Assembly (NCBI GenBank): GCA_013398055.1
Contig: VZRS01014892.1
Location: 98,316 to 162,315, forward strand
Length of the DNA: 64,000 nt
Reading direction: 5' to 3'
Origin: Ifrita kowaldi
Taxonomy: Eukaryota; Chordata; Aves; Passeriformes; Cinclosomatidae
The notes beneath the pieces are model-generated. The model worked only from the letters and a program-made list of their open reading frames with translations. It did not search any database and was not told the DNA's origin. Each line of letters opens with the position of its first letter. Position 1 is the stretch's first letter. Shown here piece after piece: positions 12,201 to 25,970 of the stretch. The translations under genes were made by a program, and so were the position numbers.

Positions 12201-15200
12201 AGAGTGACCTTTACGGTTGCTTGCACGAGAAAGAATAGAGACAAGGGGAAAATTCCTTAGTCTTTTCATTGGGGGCACAGGGTTCCTGTTCTATCTAAAG
12301 AATGGATCTATAACTCTTCTATGCAAATGAGAGATCTCGAGAAAAATACTGGCATGTTAATCATTTTGGTGCATGAGAAAGGGACCTCCTGAGGAAGGAA
12401 TCTGGGCTAGGCAGGGGCAGGAGGAAGGCAGTAAATGGAGACAAAAGGCCATGCAGTTCACTTGCTCTCTGAGCAGATCTTATGGTTGCTAGGAAAACCT
12501 GCTTTAATAAATGTGAGGAACAGAGATAAACCTGCCTTAAACAAACAAATAGGCTTTCTGAGATGTATTAGTACTAAAGTCTTCTGAGGATACAGAGTCT
12601 TTCAGCAGCTGGTACAATTCGATAAATCTGTCATAAATGGCAGCCTAAACTGCATTTTCTGAAAAAGGATACACTATCTCTGTGCTGGAGTTCTTTCACC
12701 ACTTACTTTCAAGGGCAATAGAGTAGGAATTGAATGCTTCAACTGAAGCAACCACCTACAAACCTTTGCCAATAAAGACTAAGATTTTTCACTTTCAATT
12801 CCCTGTTTCACAAATGTTAACTGTTGGAGGTCATGCTGCTCTTAACGATTTTCTAAAGCCTAATTAATACTTGCTGCGCTTCTGAAAGGCACGGCTGTTC
12901 AATACCTATTGGAGTTTGACAGGAGTACCGCCACAGAGGCTTTATTGGGCTAAAGGAACAGATTATGCTTAGAAATGTAAGGCCAAACATCTGTTTCTTT
13001 GACAGCTGAAGAAGGTTAAGAATTATTGTTGATGTTTTCTCTTTATCAGTAGGACTTGTAACAGCTGTTCTCATCCATTAGATTAAGACCCATCACAACC
13101 AAATCTCCTTAAATGAAGGTATGCCTACGTAACCGTGCAGTGTGTCTCACCCAGCGGCAGCCTGCTCTGCCAGGAGCACAAAGAACAGGACAATGTTTAT
13201 TCACTGCAAGCAGTGAGCCTTGGGAAGGTTACCGTCTGAGGGCTCAACCAGCCGGCTGGCTTAAGCACTCTACAGATTGCTTTCTTCCCAGTTTTTCAAG
13301 GAAATGGAGTTATTTTAAAGCTAGAGACCTCTAAAACTCTATTAAGAGAGAGCATGTAGTGGCTTAAAAAGGCCCCTATTTAGAATTAGCTCTGCCCAAA
13401 ATGTATTTTAGGCTGCTACCTCCAGACTCAGGCAAAAGCTCACAACTGGAACATTATAAAAAGAAAACAGAAAGTACTTGAGAAAAGAGAACACCTAGCC
13501 CAGTGCTAGCTCAAAAATCACGTTATGTAAGTGAAGAGGGGGGAAATATGATGGTGGTCCAAGCATACAACTGAAGTCTCTGCCATTAAGCTGTGTTACG
13601 CACACACGTGGGAAGAGAAGCCACTTCCATCAAGAGCCTGGCACATCACCTCCCCCTGCCTGAGTCACGCTCTCCAGTGTGTCACCATGCCCAGCGTCCA
13701 TCACGGAACTACCACACAAAAATGGTTTCACTCCCAGTCCCTTTTTCCAGAAACAGACCATGGAGACAACAGCATTTGGAGATTTTAGCTGAAGATTTTA
13801 CACAAGAGCCAAAACCTTGTGACTCTAGTGGGACTGAGTTTGAAAGGTTCTTCGTGTAAGGGCACACATGTTATTTAATTTTCTGGACAGTGTATGTAGA
13901 AAAACCCCCCTTCAAAGATTCATACACGCAAAATGAAACTCGTTATCATCAAACGATGAATCCAATGGAGCCAGGACTTTGACACACCATTTCAATAAAT
14001 ATCAGGCAAATAAGTAATATTTAACAGAAAGTCAGACTACAGAGTCTACAAAACAGTTTTGCTAGTGAAAGGCCAAATGTGTACAGTCTGCAAGAAGGAG
14101 GATGTTGCTAAATTCTCCACATGCCATTGCTGTCCCTAGGCTATAAATATGACGGACCATGTGACTTTGGGGTTGTGAACAGTTAGCAACTTCATCTATA
14201 CTTTGCTTGTAGCAAAAACTATGCATTTCAGTCATCTCACTATCTCCTGCAGGAGAATATTTCATTAAAAGTGAGACTTGCATAGGATTTTTTTAAAATT
14301 CCTTATTTGGGAAAAAGGTAGTTGAGAAATCCCTGGGACATTTCCTTTCAGCACCTACCACTTCCTGTCCCTCTGCCCCTGCTCCCCTCCTCTCTTCCAC
14401 GCAAAAACTCATTATTCCTTCTCTTCCTGCTGAAAAGGCACTGATTAAAATGACCTACAGCACATCTGGACTACATTAGGATATGATTTGATTAAGGCAT
14501 TCATCACTTGCTCTTTTGGCACGTGGAGAATTAAGATAATGGTTGAGGAAAACAGTATTAACTAAACTGGCTATTCCAGCTCATATACTCCTCTTCTTTA
14601 AAACTCCTTCAGATTGCCCAGTCCCTCAGTTGTGGGTTCTTTTTTACCTAATTACAGAAAATGGAAATAAACAGTGGTTAATTCATTTATTGTTGGCACG
14701 ATCACTAAAGCCAACTAAGCCGTTGTATTAAGAGTTGCTTTATTTCTCAGACAATTTGCTATATGATAGGAAATGCTTGCTTGGAGCTATTTTAAAGAGT
14801 CATAAAAAGGCTTAGCATTAAACAGCAAGCAGCACCTCACATTTCTGTAGAAACAGAAGTCTGACACATTCCAGATCAAATTGCTTTAGAGAGGGGGAAA
14901 GACCAGACCTTCTCAAAAGAGTATTGTTTACTAGCACGTCGCACAGGCAATAGCTTGGTTTTCAGTATTTGAACTGACTGCATGAGACTTCAGCTATGGA
15001 GTCTGTGTACATAAAGAACAAAGCACAGGCTAGAAGGAAAGAGCAGGTCATCTTGGCTTCCAGATACTTTCCCCTAAAATACCCTTCCTCATTCCTCAGG
15101 AGTTAAAGAATGTGCTGCCCTGGTGCATGCACAGAGGTATCAACTAAGTGTCACAGCGTGCATCAAATGCCATAAAATGCAGGAATGCTGTTGCTGCTAA

Positions 15201-16034
15201 ATGCGACTGCTCACAGTACTATGCCTGATTTCCTTCAGTCTTAAACAACTAAAAGATGAAGCTGAACAGACACCTTTAAAGACTCTTTATGAACTGAAAT
15301 TTGCTTTACAGTGTCAAGAAGGATAACACGCTCAACAAGTGGGAAACACTCCCCTTCAGAGCAACTAAAAACTCAGCCAGAAGACTTTGCAAGTGCTGTC
15401 TGAAGAATATAGACACTGAATGTGCTGGGTGCTTCTTCTAGTTACTATGTGCACAGGATATACAAAATTATCTTTACTCCTTAGGATCAATATCCTCCTG
15501 TACTACACCTACTAGAAAGCTGTAAATTTCACTCCTGCTCACAATGAACAAACCAGCTACAGAGCAAAAAATCCCACAAATATCCTCTGGAAAAAAGGTG
15601 CTCTAAATACTCCTCCCAATACAGAACAATAAGGACTAAAGGTGATAGATAACATGAGGCAGGTCAGACATCTTAGCTAATCCTTTCTCTCTGTTTCTGT
15701 AAACTCTGAAGCAAACCCTGAATATGTTGTTTTCCACAAAGGCCTTCGCTTTTTTTGGCTTGTTAAGTCAAATTCCTTCCCCAGCTTGTTACAGTACTGT
15801 GATGTCACAGGCTAAGGGAGAGCTGTTTTAAAAAAAAGAAGCCCATACCCTCAGTCCATTCACACAAAGAGTCTCTTTTACAAGGAAAATGCCAGTTCAC
15901 AACACTGAGAAAGAGCATGGCTTCACTTAACCTGTAAGGGAGGCACCTCCTTAGAGACACTTTCAAAAACACCGTGTTGGCAACAGACCTAAAGCTCTGT
16001 TTTCAGCTAGCATAAGAAGGAGTTTACTGTTGCA
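9300..16034. other. Non-coding, probably intron; AT-rich, mostly featureless
   Basis: There are no open frames with family similarity and no clear transposable elements. The segment around 10,085-10,260 is AT-rich with a repeated TTTAATGAT motif and may be regulatory. The segment around 14,440-14,720 is similarly AT-rich. Both judgements rest on sequence texture only. Confidence 0.55.
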
Positions 16035-16170
16035 GGTTTTTTGTGGCTAGGTGTGTTTGGTGGGTTTTTTTGTTTGTTTGTTTGGGGTTTTTTTTGGTTT
16101 TTTTTTTTTGGGGGGGGGGAGTTTTTGGGTCTTTTGGCTACATTTTTTTGAGGGGACAGGGTGGAAGGGG
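16035..16170. repeat. T/G-rich low-complexity tract with a ten-G run
   Basis: About 135 bases contain almost only T and G on the plus strand. They include repeated GTTT units, a 12-T run at 16098-16109 followed directly by ten G at 16110-16119, and further G clusters beyond. This is low-complexity DNA with extreme strand asymmetry. Four or more G tracts are present, but the T loops between them are long. Confidence 0.9.
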
Positions 16171-17439
16171 GCTGGCAGGGAGAGCCACAACCCAACAACA
16201 CAGCATGTGGCTGGCTCAGAACTAAGAAACAGCAATTACATGAAGGGCTGCTGTGAAAGACACAAGCTCGAAGAGGTAATTAGAAGTAATTTTTACCTAT
16301 CAGGAAACAAAAAAAGACTATATTCTTTCCATGGGAGAGGCTGAAATGTTAACTGAAGTGCTTAGGCCACCTTTGGTAAGCTGTTTCAGAAGACTCAGGT
16401 CAGGGTAGGGGTGCACAGCTTGCATGGAAAGTACCAGTCACAAGGAAAACAACTGCATACAAGGAGAGCGCAAAAACAACCCAACAACAACCTACCCATG
16501 AAAACAAACAAACAAAAACCCCCACCCAAATTCAGTAGGGTGATAGAGAAAAAAAGCAGCATGTTTTCTACAGCACAATACCTGTTCATTACTGCTGCCT
16601 GTGGGCTAGTGACATTTGAATACCCCTGGATTAAGTTTCCTGGAGGCTTGATAGTTTAAGCTAAAAACATGAGCTATGCTGACCAGACATCCCCTGCAAA
16701 GGCCCTCTGGACTTTGGGTTAAAATGGCTTGAATTTAGTGTCAGAGATGATGCCATAGATGACACAGCTCAAGTAAATTTTACTCACCTGAGGAATTACA
16801 TAAGATATTGACTTGCTTTATTACTACTTCTAGGGCATCAGCAAAAGGAAGGCACAGCCATTCTTTACCAGCAATGATGAAAATGACAGTGACATTTTTG
16901 ACAGGAGAACCCTTGAAGGCACTGGTAGCTCACTTCACCAGACGCTCCACAACCTGCCTGAGCCACATTAAATGAGGCAAGTCAACCATCTACATTTTTA
17001 AAATGGGTAGGCAAGAAACTCTTTGTCACCAGTTGAATGAATCTGTGAAACGAATATGTAAATAAGGTTCTCACCAGAAAAAAAAAAAGGCACTCAACAT
17101 TCCTGTCCTAAGCTAAGAGTGGCTTTGGTGAGCCTAAAGTGACAGGAAATACTGTGTGCCTTCATGTAACACTTCCCATAATGCCTGCACAGTAGAGGGG
17201 TAGATACTTTAATAAGCAGTTACAAATTTTACAGTATTAGCTATTTTGTTCCCTTGGATCATCCCAGAATTCTACACCACGAAGAGGGAAGTGTCCCACG
17301 GAGAAATAAAATACTCTATTTAAAGTGCAAACAGATTTAAAATGCAATTTCTATAGCTGATTATTGATTCAATACGAAGTTTAGGTAACCTTGCCTCACC
17401 TGTGGTCACTGAAGGAGCGGAAGGTCACAAGATATTTAT
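16171..17439. other. Non-coding; includes an A/C-rich tract
   Basis: Positions 16471-16530 are A/C-rich (patterns AACAACCC, AAACAAACAAAC, CCCCCACCC). Otherwise nothing is recognisable, and the open frames here are short and arise from the low-complexity sequence. Confidence 0.6.
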
Positions 17440-17560
17440 CTTCCGTGCTCTCCCTGACACCAGCTGTCTAAAGTCCCACACGCCCAGGAGGTCACTGGAG
17501 GACAGAGCTGGCACTGGAGCACTACCCAGGTATGCAGGAGATGGAGCTCAAGACCCTTGT
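17440..17560 (-). repeat. Possible MIR/CORE-SINE fragment, diverged
   Basis: The stretch GGTCACTGGAGGACAGAGCT, followed by an ACCCAGGT-like block and GGAG, resembles the reverse complement of the tRNA-derived head of MIR-type SINEs. Those contain a 'GGTCAC...GGCAGAGCTGGGA...ACCCAGG' order. The match is partial and patchy, so this is a weak call. Chance similarity in a GC-rich patch is possible. Confidence 0.3.
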
Positions 17561-20500
17561 TTGATACAGACTCATGGGAGTTGTCCATTTGACATGCAAA
17601 TGCCCAGTTTTCACTGAACCCTAAAAGAGTTGCACTGGATAATTTTTTTTTTTTTTAAATGACCTGTTTCTCATACCAACTAGTTTTGGAAAATACACTG
17701 GTATGTTGCAAGAATGAATGGGCTAATGGTAATGAAGTGTGTTCAGTATAGCCATGTAGCTTAGCATAAACCCTTTTCTGCTATTTCTGGCCTCAGATAA
17801 ACCAACAACCTTTTTCCCCTCGGGAATTCAGACTCACCATTGCCATCAACTTAAAGTAAGCTGGGGTTTTTCTTATTTTTTGTTGTTTGTGGGGGTTTTT
17901 TTCCCTTAAAGCATCAGTCCCACCCAAAAGAACCTGAAGTTTATTGAAAAAAATAAATAAAAATTGTAGTGTTCTTGGTTGAAACAAAAAGTTCAAACTT
18001 GAAACAGCTGAACGATCAAGAAACAAATAAAAACGAAGAAATCTAACTCAAAGTGACCCAAGAATACCTAAAAATGGTTCCTTTTAACTTCCTGAAGTGC
18101 GAAGATTCTTGATATATCTGAATTTTTAACCAACTCTTCTTCATGACTATAAGCAGTAAGTCCCTGGATCCCCTACATCATGCCATACTGAAATGAAGTA
18201 GGTCTACAAAGATTGAAATGCTTTTCTCTGGTAAAGAGTCTTTATTAGTATCAGAGATCTGCTGAACAATCAGCAGATATTATCTTCTAGAGACATCAAG
18301 GGCAAGATTACAAAAGACAGAGTGCTGGCCTCAGAATCTGAGAAAAAAAGGACCCTTACAAAGTAATTTACCTGCTTCAGACTCTAATCTTCCAAATTTG
18401 CAGCACAAATGCACATTATATCCAAGCATGCTGGGTTTCATGGCTAAATCCGTGTGTATGACATGCTAGTGTAAGCAGGCAACTCCTATTTTTTTTCTGC
18501 AGCTCTGAGGATCCTCAGGTCAGCAGCCAAACTCATCTCTCAGCGTGGCAGGTCGTGCGGAATGTTGGTGCCAAAAGGCCACACGACTGCTCTGCCCACG
18601 CCAAGAGGCCACCTGTAGAGGCAGATGAGGTGTGTAAGCAAGAGCTCCACCAGTGAAAGAAAAATATGTAGGTGGCACCACGTTCTCTGCCAGGGCCTTC
18701 GCTTTGGGAGACATCATTAATCTGAAACAGCTCTCCTCTGTGAACGAGATACATCATGTACCCTCTTCAGGATAAATGATGAGGCACTGAATGTAGGGCA
18801 CGAGCCATGCCATGACCCTTTCTGAGAGAGAACATACCAGATTTTAGATTTTAGCAGCTGGTTTCAACTTAGGGTTTTGGTTCGACACAATTTCTTAAAA
18901 AACATGGCAGAAACAGTGATTTGCAGTGTTGTATCTTCTGATTAAGCAGTAACAAAATTACAGCACAAGCCCTTTCAGCTGCCTCAGGCCGCAGATGCTT
19001 CCCCATCAGCCCAAACACCTTCCCACACTGGAGGTACCTGCACCACTTGAACCACAGGGTCATTGTTACAACCTTGTAAAGGGTTAATTCTGCTCTTTTA
19101 AGATGTGGGAAAAGGGAAATAAAAACAGGGAAAAAAAGAAACGGAAAAAAAAGTGTTCCTCTTCATGGAAAGTATACACAAGCTTAACATAAATGAAACA
19201 AATCCGCTCGTGCATCCCTTTCCTGTTCAGGGAGTAAATACCCTGCCTGACTCTGAGTCTGTTGGACTAGCACCCGTACATGACTACTAAATTCAAGATG
19301 TGCAATAGCAGAAGAAAAAACAAGCATCAAAAACTCTTCCCTCACCCCCTTCTGTATCAGCAGTGTTTTTATGACATACCTCAGTGGAGGAAGTGTTATT
19401 GTTCTCCTCTGTATGACAGCAAAGTTGCCTGCACGTGAGGGAAGGTCTGACGGGCCCAGGGTCACCATTTCTGCTCATTACTTTCAAACTATGATCTCCA
19501 CAGACATCTCTGTCTGGGACTGTAAAATGAACAGTGCCCCAGAAGGCTGGCTGCTTGAAGCAAAACTGGCTCTCAAGCACGCGACTGCTGGAGTTTACTG
19601 AACATTTTAAGGCTCCTCTTCTCATTTTTAATACCCCCTCTACAAATCTACCCTTACCAAGCCAGCAGAGGACTAAATATGGGTGGCGAACATCAGAGGG
19701 CATCCTGTGCAAGGAACCAGAGTAAAACAACAAAGATACAGGACATACGGTAAGGCTTTTAGTACCAGCCTGTCACTGGCTGGTTCAGCGCTCTTTCACT
19801 TTTAAGTGAATTGCTCCATTCCCCAGCTTTCCCTCCAGGTAAAACAGTTCTGACCTCTCTGCACGGCCCCATCAGGATGAAGAGAGGCAGGGAGCACATC
19901 TCAAGAGAGGGGATGTAGTTTTCTGAGAAGGTGCCCATCCACATGTGATGCCAGTCCAATCATGCTTGCTCACAAGCTAATTTTCAATTTTTGGCAGAGA
20001 CAGCTCCTAGCAGCCAGGGAAGGCAGTTTGACAGAATTCCTTTTTGCAACAAATACTTTTTAAAAATAAATAGTTTTCTTGGATATTTCCTCATGTTTAA
20101 GGGGCTCTTTGAAAACAAGCAACTGCAAAGAATTTAATCTAGTGAGCAATCTTAATTGTTCTTCCTCCTCCTTCTGAGGAAATCACATGCTTTAAACCCA
20201 AAGGCCACTTTTATTTATTTTATGAGTACAAATTGGCTCTGTCAGTTTAATTTCCCTTGGCGCTGGAACCAGACCTGCTTCTCTTACGAAGAAGAACAGT
20301 ATGAGACAACCAGTATGAGACAGAAATAAAACCAGTTTCTGAGATCGGCAGTATGGACAGCATGCTCACACCTCAAACCTCTCCTTTCCAGAGAGGATCC
20401 CCCACCTGAAACCTGTGTTTCAGACAAAATCTTGACTGCCGCTGTAGCAGCAGGAGAATAACTGCTCAGCATGAATTACCCAAGGATAGCCACCAAAATA

Positions 20501-23500
20501 AATTCCAATAGGAAATTGTCACATTAAACCTTGATGGGGGAGCAGAGGGCTCTTACATTTCACTAGTGCTTTGCATTTTCTGGATGATTTGCAGTGAGGA
20601 GGTGCAATGCAGCTGCTTTTTCCTGCCACTTTCACATGGGAAGGATCTGACACTGCTTACTGTCAGGGCTGTGTGTTCTTATGACAGAAAGAGACTACAG
20701 ATTCTTTGGAAAAAAAAAATGCCTCCAGTCTGTACTTGTACTTACATGAACGTCCTCTCACCCTGGCGGCTGGGCTAGGTAACGTAAGTAGGAAACCTTT
20801 AACCCTGGTGAAAACGAAGAGTTTGTGTTCAACGCAACTGGAAGAATACCTGGAGGCCCTGTCTTGATGCCATTTGGATTGAAAATCATTTCCAATGCTA
20901 AAACTGGTCTTCATTTGTATTTCCATGCTGAACAGGTAAAACTTCTTCACTTGTTCACACCTGACTGCTCTGAAAACTGGGGCTTTGGGAGCATTCTCCA
21001 TTCAGAAACAAAGTGGCATGTGGCATGTTTACTACTCCCAGCACAGCAAACATAGAATACCTTGTCAAAACCACCAGGGATGGAGCCATAAATGCCAATC
21101 AGCTGAGAACGCTACGTGTCATGAAAAGATGAGGGCTGGAAAAAAAACTGAGAAAGGTCATACAGCATCCCACTTACTTCTTTTCCTCAGATACTGACAG
21201 TTAGTATTTAAGGAGCTGTTCATCTCCTTACCTGCTCTCACATGCAAACAAGGAATCTGAAATGAAAAACTACTTAGGTTTGTTGCAAGTCATTTAGGGG
21301 GGAAGGACTTCCTCTTGTCTTTTCTCCACTTTTTCAGTACCTCTCAGAAGTGCTGTCTTACCCACACGCTTTTGTTGTGGGTACTGAGGGGGGTGAAAAC
21401 TCCACAACCTGTGACATCACATGTGACCACTGTCACCACCCAGTGTGATTCCTGTGGCCATGTACTACCGTCACTTCGCAGTAAACTCTTCACCTCCACT
21501 CTTCTGAGGTTTAAAAGTCTAAAGCTTACTTAAGCATCTCTCACTGGAGGGGTATGCAAGCAGATGAGCGCCTCCTTAGTCTTCAAGGTGAGATAACCCA
21601 AGCTGGCCTGACCTGCACTCACAGTAGGAGTAGGAAGCCACTCTGCCCGGCTGCAAGCCATCTTTAGTTGCTCCGTGCTCCATGTGTGAGGTGTGCATGG
21701 ACACCAAAGGGTTAACTGAGCAGTCCTCTATCAGCTGCCCAATGGGAATGGTCCTGTGCAGGCTCTTGCCTCTCCCTAAACACAAGGTAATTTGAAGAAG
21801 CTTCCTCTGGAACGATTTCAAATGTTAGCACTTGAGATGACCTGTCATCCTACATGCTGAGGCTGTTTCTCAGGCAAACACAAAAGACAAGGAAAAATAC
21901 CCAAAATCAAACCAGTCCACAACCACCCCAGTTAAAACAAGCAATTTATTGTGGTAGCAAGGAACCTGTGCACAGTGTTTGTTTTGATTTGTTTAGATAA
22001 GGTGGCTGGAAACAAAGATCCTTAGCAATTTTGAAAAAGCTGACAGAAAAATGTTTTTAAACAGAACAAAATGTTTACGTAACTCCCAGACTCCCAGTCT
22101 TGCAAGCTGGAGTTATGCTTGTTGATTTCTGTTAATTCAGCCAAAATCTTAAGTTTTTTAACTCTGGTGCCATCTTGCAAAGTTACATGTCCTGCACTTG
22201 CAAAACAGAGAGGAATGTTCAGAGTTATGGGAAGCATAATTTCTTTGTGGAGTCAAACTTCTTCCCATATGCTGTTCTTCTAGATGCAGAGTTGCTGCAG
22301 CTTTGAACAGACACAGTACTTTAACTAAACACATACACAGAAGATTGGAAAGGAGAGATCTCGACACTCTAGAACAGAAAATAACACTTGTTTGCAATAA
22401 CAGCACCCACTGCTATCTGCCATCTACCTAAAGGAGACCAGTAAGAAGCCCAGGACAGCTTATCAACGTAAATTGATTATGACCAGTCTACTACAAACCA
22501 AGATTAACACTACAAAATGTCAAACAGCCCCAAGCTTAGAAAATATGTGTGTGTTTCAAGTTGCATTAAATGCTTCTTTTTGCTGTCATTACTCAGCTGC
22601 TATTTCTTCTACACTTAATACTGGCAAATTGGTCAAAACACACCCAACTTTATTCTATAACAATTCATTTGTTTCATTAATAGGGTAGCTGTTTTTTTCG
22701 TAATAGTGTAGCTCTCTTTATGGAACAACAACAGTAGCAGCAATGAAATTACTTTATCCCAGGGAAAAGACCCTCCAAACTCTTTTCCCCTGATTTCCTC
22801 CCTCTCATCCCAAACCCTGAACCCCCTGCCCTTCACCATCACCTAGCACCAGCAGAGTGTTCAGAGGGAATCCTGCATAGCACCACAACAATGCTGACTG
22901 GCCAACTGATGTTAAGTTTCTCCTGTGACAGGCAGCAACTTCTAAGGCTAAACTTCACAAGAGCTCAGGATTCAAATAATTGCATTTTCCTTGAAGAACT
23001 GCTGAACTGCTTAGAAGGTGCAGGTCTAAAAACACAGCTTGAGTTCATTTCGTAAAAACCTTCAAGAAATTCATATTCTTGCTTTCCTATGATTCCAGAA
23101 AGATGTGGGAAATGCAAACACAAGGAAGATGTCTACTGGTCACATCTTAAGTCTTAGACATAAATCTATCGTCAGCGGAGGATGATGCCATCCAGCAAGA
23201 CTCCACACAAAGAAAGATAAGAACTGTGATGCTTAATCAAATGAGCAACGACATTTCAGGAAATGTTAAGGCATCTTTAACTACAAAAGAAACACAAACA
23301 TGCATTCCCTGATCACAGTGATTTTCTACCATTTAGAGGCAATTACTTAAATTTTTCCAGTAGTGTCTTACCGATAAGCTTGTGTCAAGCTGGCTTATCT
23401 TCCAAGTCACTATAAATTTCCTCTAATGCTCCCTGCTATAAAACTAAGCTTCACTGAATTGATGGCAATGTGCAAAGAAGTGTAGATACAATTGCAGCAT

Positions 23501-25038
23501 AATATCCTACATAATTTCAGCATTAAAACTGATCTCATTCTTCAAGTAATTAATCAGTGCAAATAATTAATTTCTCTCTAAGCAAGTGAAATGCAATACA
23601 ATAACATGAATTCCCCTGAAATTCATGATCCTCCTGAAATTTCACTGCTTTGTGACACACAAGATTCAAATATAAAATTAAACAGGAGAGTACAGGAATG
23701 AGCTTGCTGATAATAAATGCACTGAAACAAGCACCATGTTCCACTATAAGCATACTCCTCCTGATGCAATAATATTTTCTTATTTAAAAAAAATGCTGGG
23801 TCGGAAACATCTGAACTGTCTTGCACACTTTGGAGGGGGAGGTGAAGAAGAATGCTGAAGGAGATTTATCATAGTGAGACAGAAAACCCTCACAAATACA
23901 AGACATTCCCAAGCAGCACAACTTGTCCTAGGACAAGGCAGATGCTCAAGTTCACATAAATGAAAGAAAAGGTAAGGCACTCTGAAAGTCAACACATGTG
24001 CATGAAGGTTTGCACATACTTAATCTTGAAGCCTGAGACTGAGAAACTCATGTGCACTTTAAAGGAAATATCAATTTGAATAAAAGATGTGTAATACCAA
24101 AGCCTCGTTAAAGGGATGGCTACAGATAACGTTTACTTGCGTGATAATTGATTAATTCATACCGTATGTGGAAGAGCCTATTTTTATTGATAAGAACATT
24201 ACATGATTTCTTAATGACATTATTTTAATTTTTTTAAAATTATTCTCCTGCAAATTTATTTCTCCTCATTTAAGAACTGATAGTGAAGAGCTTTCTGTAA
24301 ATCTGTATTCTTGTGTGAAATAGAGAGCTTTTAGGACTGTTGCTGATACCCTACTGGGCAGTGTTGCCATATTTGTCAGTTTCTTGTCATTAGAGATTCA
24401 GCATATGAATTTGGCCCTGTACACAGACAGTGCAAACTGTTAAGTATTGACAGACCTCAAATCTTACTATACAAATACTGTGCTATTGGTTGAAAGTTTA
24501 CTAATCTCAGAATTATCTGGGGCTACTGTTTATCTCCTTTTTCTTTTGTTCTTCTTTTTTTTACAGGGTCGGTTTTCCTTCACACTAAGACTTGCCTACA
24601 TCTTTTGCCCAGACAAAAAGACATTGCAGCAGTTGTAAATACACTGTGAACACAAGTTGTGAACACACAATGTTAATTTTGAAGCTCTCCATATATTGCT
24701 AATTACCTCTCCAAATATTGCTATACTGCTAATCTTAAGCCCATTACCTCTGCTTGCAAGACATAGCAAATGCACTTCCAGCCTACACTGCTCGAAGCCA
24801 CAGATGAGAAGAGACACAGTGGTTCCCTGGCTGTGGAGCCTTCCCTCCAAGTCCTCTGCCCCACTGGTGTGGGGCATGAGCACTGGGTGCACTGCTGCAA
24901 CCTACATCTTCAAGTTAATTTATTAATGAAGAGGTTCACCAGTTGCCAACTATGCACCAGACCCTGAGACAACAATCAGTGACACTCCCATCATTGCTGT
25001 CACTTAAGAGGAAACTCTTCTGTTGTCACTCTTGGCCA
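17561..25038. other. Non-coding, probably intron; nothing clear
   Basis: Contains a T14 run at 17643-17656 and T/A-rich patches. Open frames are short and dissimilar to known families. Around 24,180-24,560 the sequence is strongly AT-rich. No repeat family was recognised. Confidence 0.55.
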
Positions 25039-25072
25039 GCCTTGAGTATCACAGAGCCTTGAGTATCACAGA
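25039..25072. repeat. Perfect 17-bp tandem duplication
   Basis: The unit GCCTTGAGTATCACAGA occurs twice in immediate succession with no mismatch. The identity of the copies implies a recent slippage or duplication event. It does not sit in any recognised element. Confidence 0.95.
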
Positions 25073-25893
25073 TGCTCCATGTGATGACATCTGCCAGAGG
25101 CCTTCTTTGCTTCCATCACTGCTGAGAGACAAACAGGAGCTGCTCCTTCTTGGAGACTGGAGAACTTGCAATTATGATTACCCATGTTAACTTCTGTGTC
25201 CGAAATTTCTCTTTTCTGAGTTTTTTTCCAGAATGTTTTCTCTTCCTTCTATTGATCATTGGTTTTCTTCAACCTTTCTGTTCAGTGCCAGCTGTTCCTC
25301 TTCTTCCTCTGTCTTCTTCTATCCACTGCCTACTTGCATCTTGGTAAAAAAGGTCATGCTAAGTGCATCAAGCCACATTCCGTCCATGTAGCATCTTGTA
25401 ATAGCAACATCCTGTGGTTTGAACCCATTCACCCTGCCTCTGCCCAACCTGGCTTCCACTGAGGTTCTGCGTATGGATCCCACTTGGAATATAATGCTGA
25501 AACACAGCTCATCAACTGCCCAGCAGTCCTCCTACCTGGCCTTTTCCAAGTGTTCAGCTACAATCTGGGTTTACAGATCAGTCACTCACTCTAGTCAAAC
25601 ATCAGCACTGAGGCATTTGTTTTTAATTCCCTCCTCCTATTACAATAATAGCAACAATAAAATCAACCCATAATGATTTCCTGGGCTCAAATCAACTGCT
25701 CAGCAAATGAGGGCTCTAACAATGACAAGAATGCAGGGTTTTGGACAGTAATTGCAAATGTTGTTCTAGCCTGTGTCCCCTTATCTACAGCTGTTTGTAG
25801 GAGTAGTGAGAAGCTCTCTGCTGCAGCATACATTCAGGAATTGCAGGAATCACACCTGCATGGAGAACAAGCTCGTCCCTTCCTCTTTCTGGC
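25073..25893. other. Non-coding; pyrimidine-rich middle
   Basis: Positions 25,200-25,330 are rich in TTCT and CTTCC. Nothing recognisable as a gene or a named repeat. Confidence 0.5.
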
Positions 25894-25928
<35 letters not shown>

Positions 25929-25970
25929 CATCCACCTATATCCGTAGCTGTATCTGTCTATATGTCTAGA
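25894..25970. repeat. (ATCT)n tetranucleotide microsatellite
   Basis: A pure run of the four-base unit ATCT (equivalently TCTA or GATA) extends from 25894 to 25928, almost nine units. It is followed by a degenerate extension (ATCC, CCTATA, ATCTGTCTATATGTCTA) to about 25970. The pure length is enough for length polymorphism. Confidence 0.95.
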
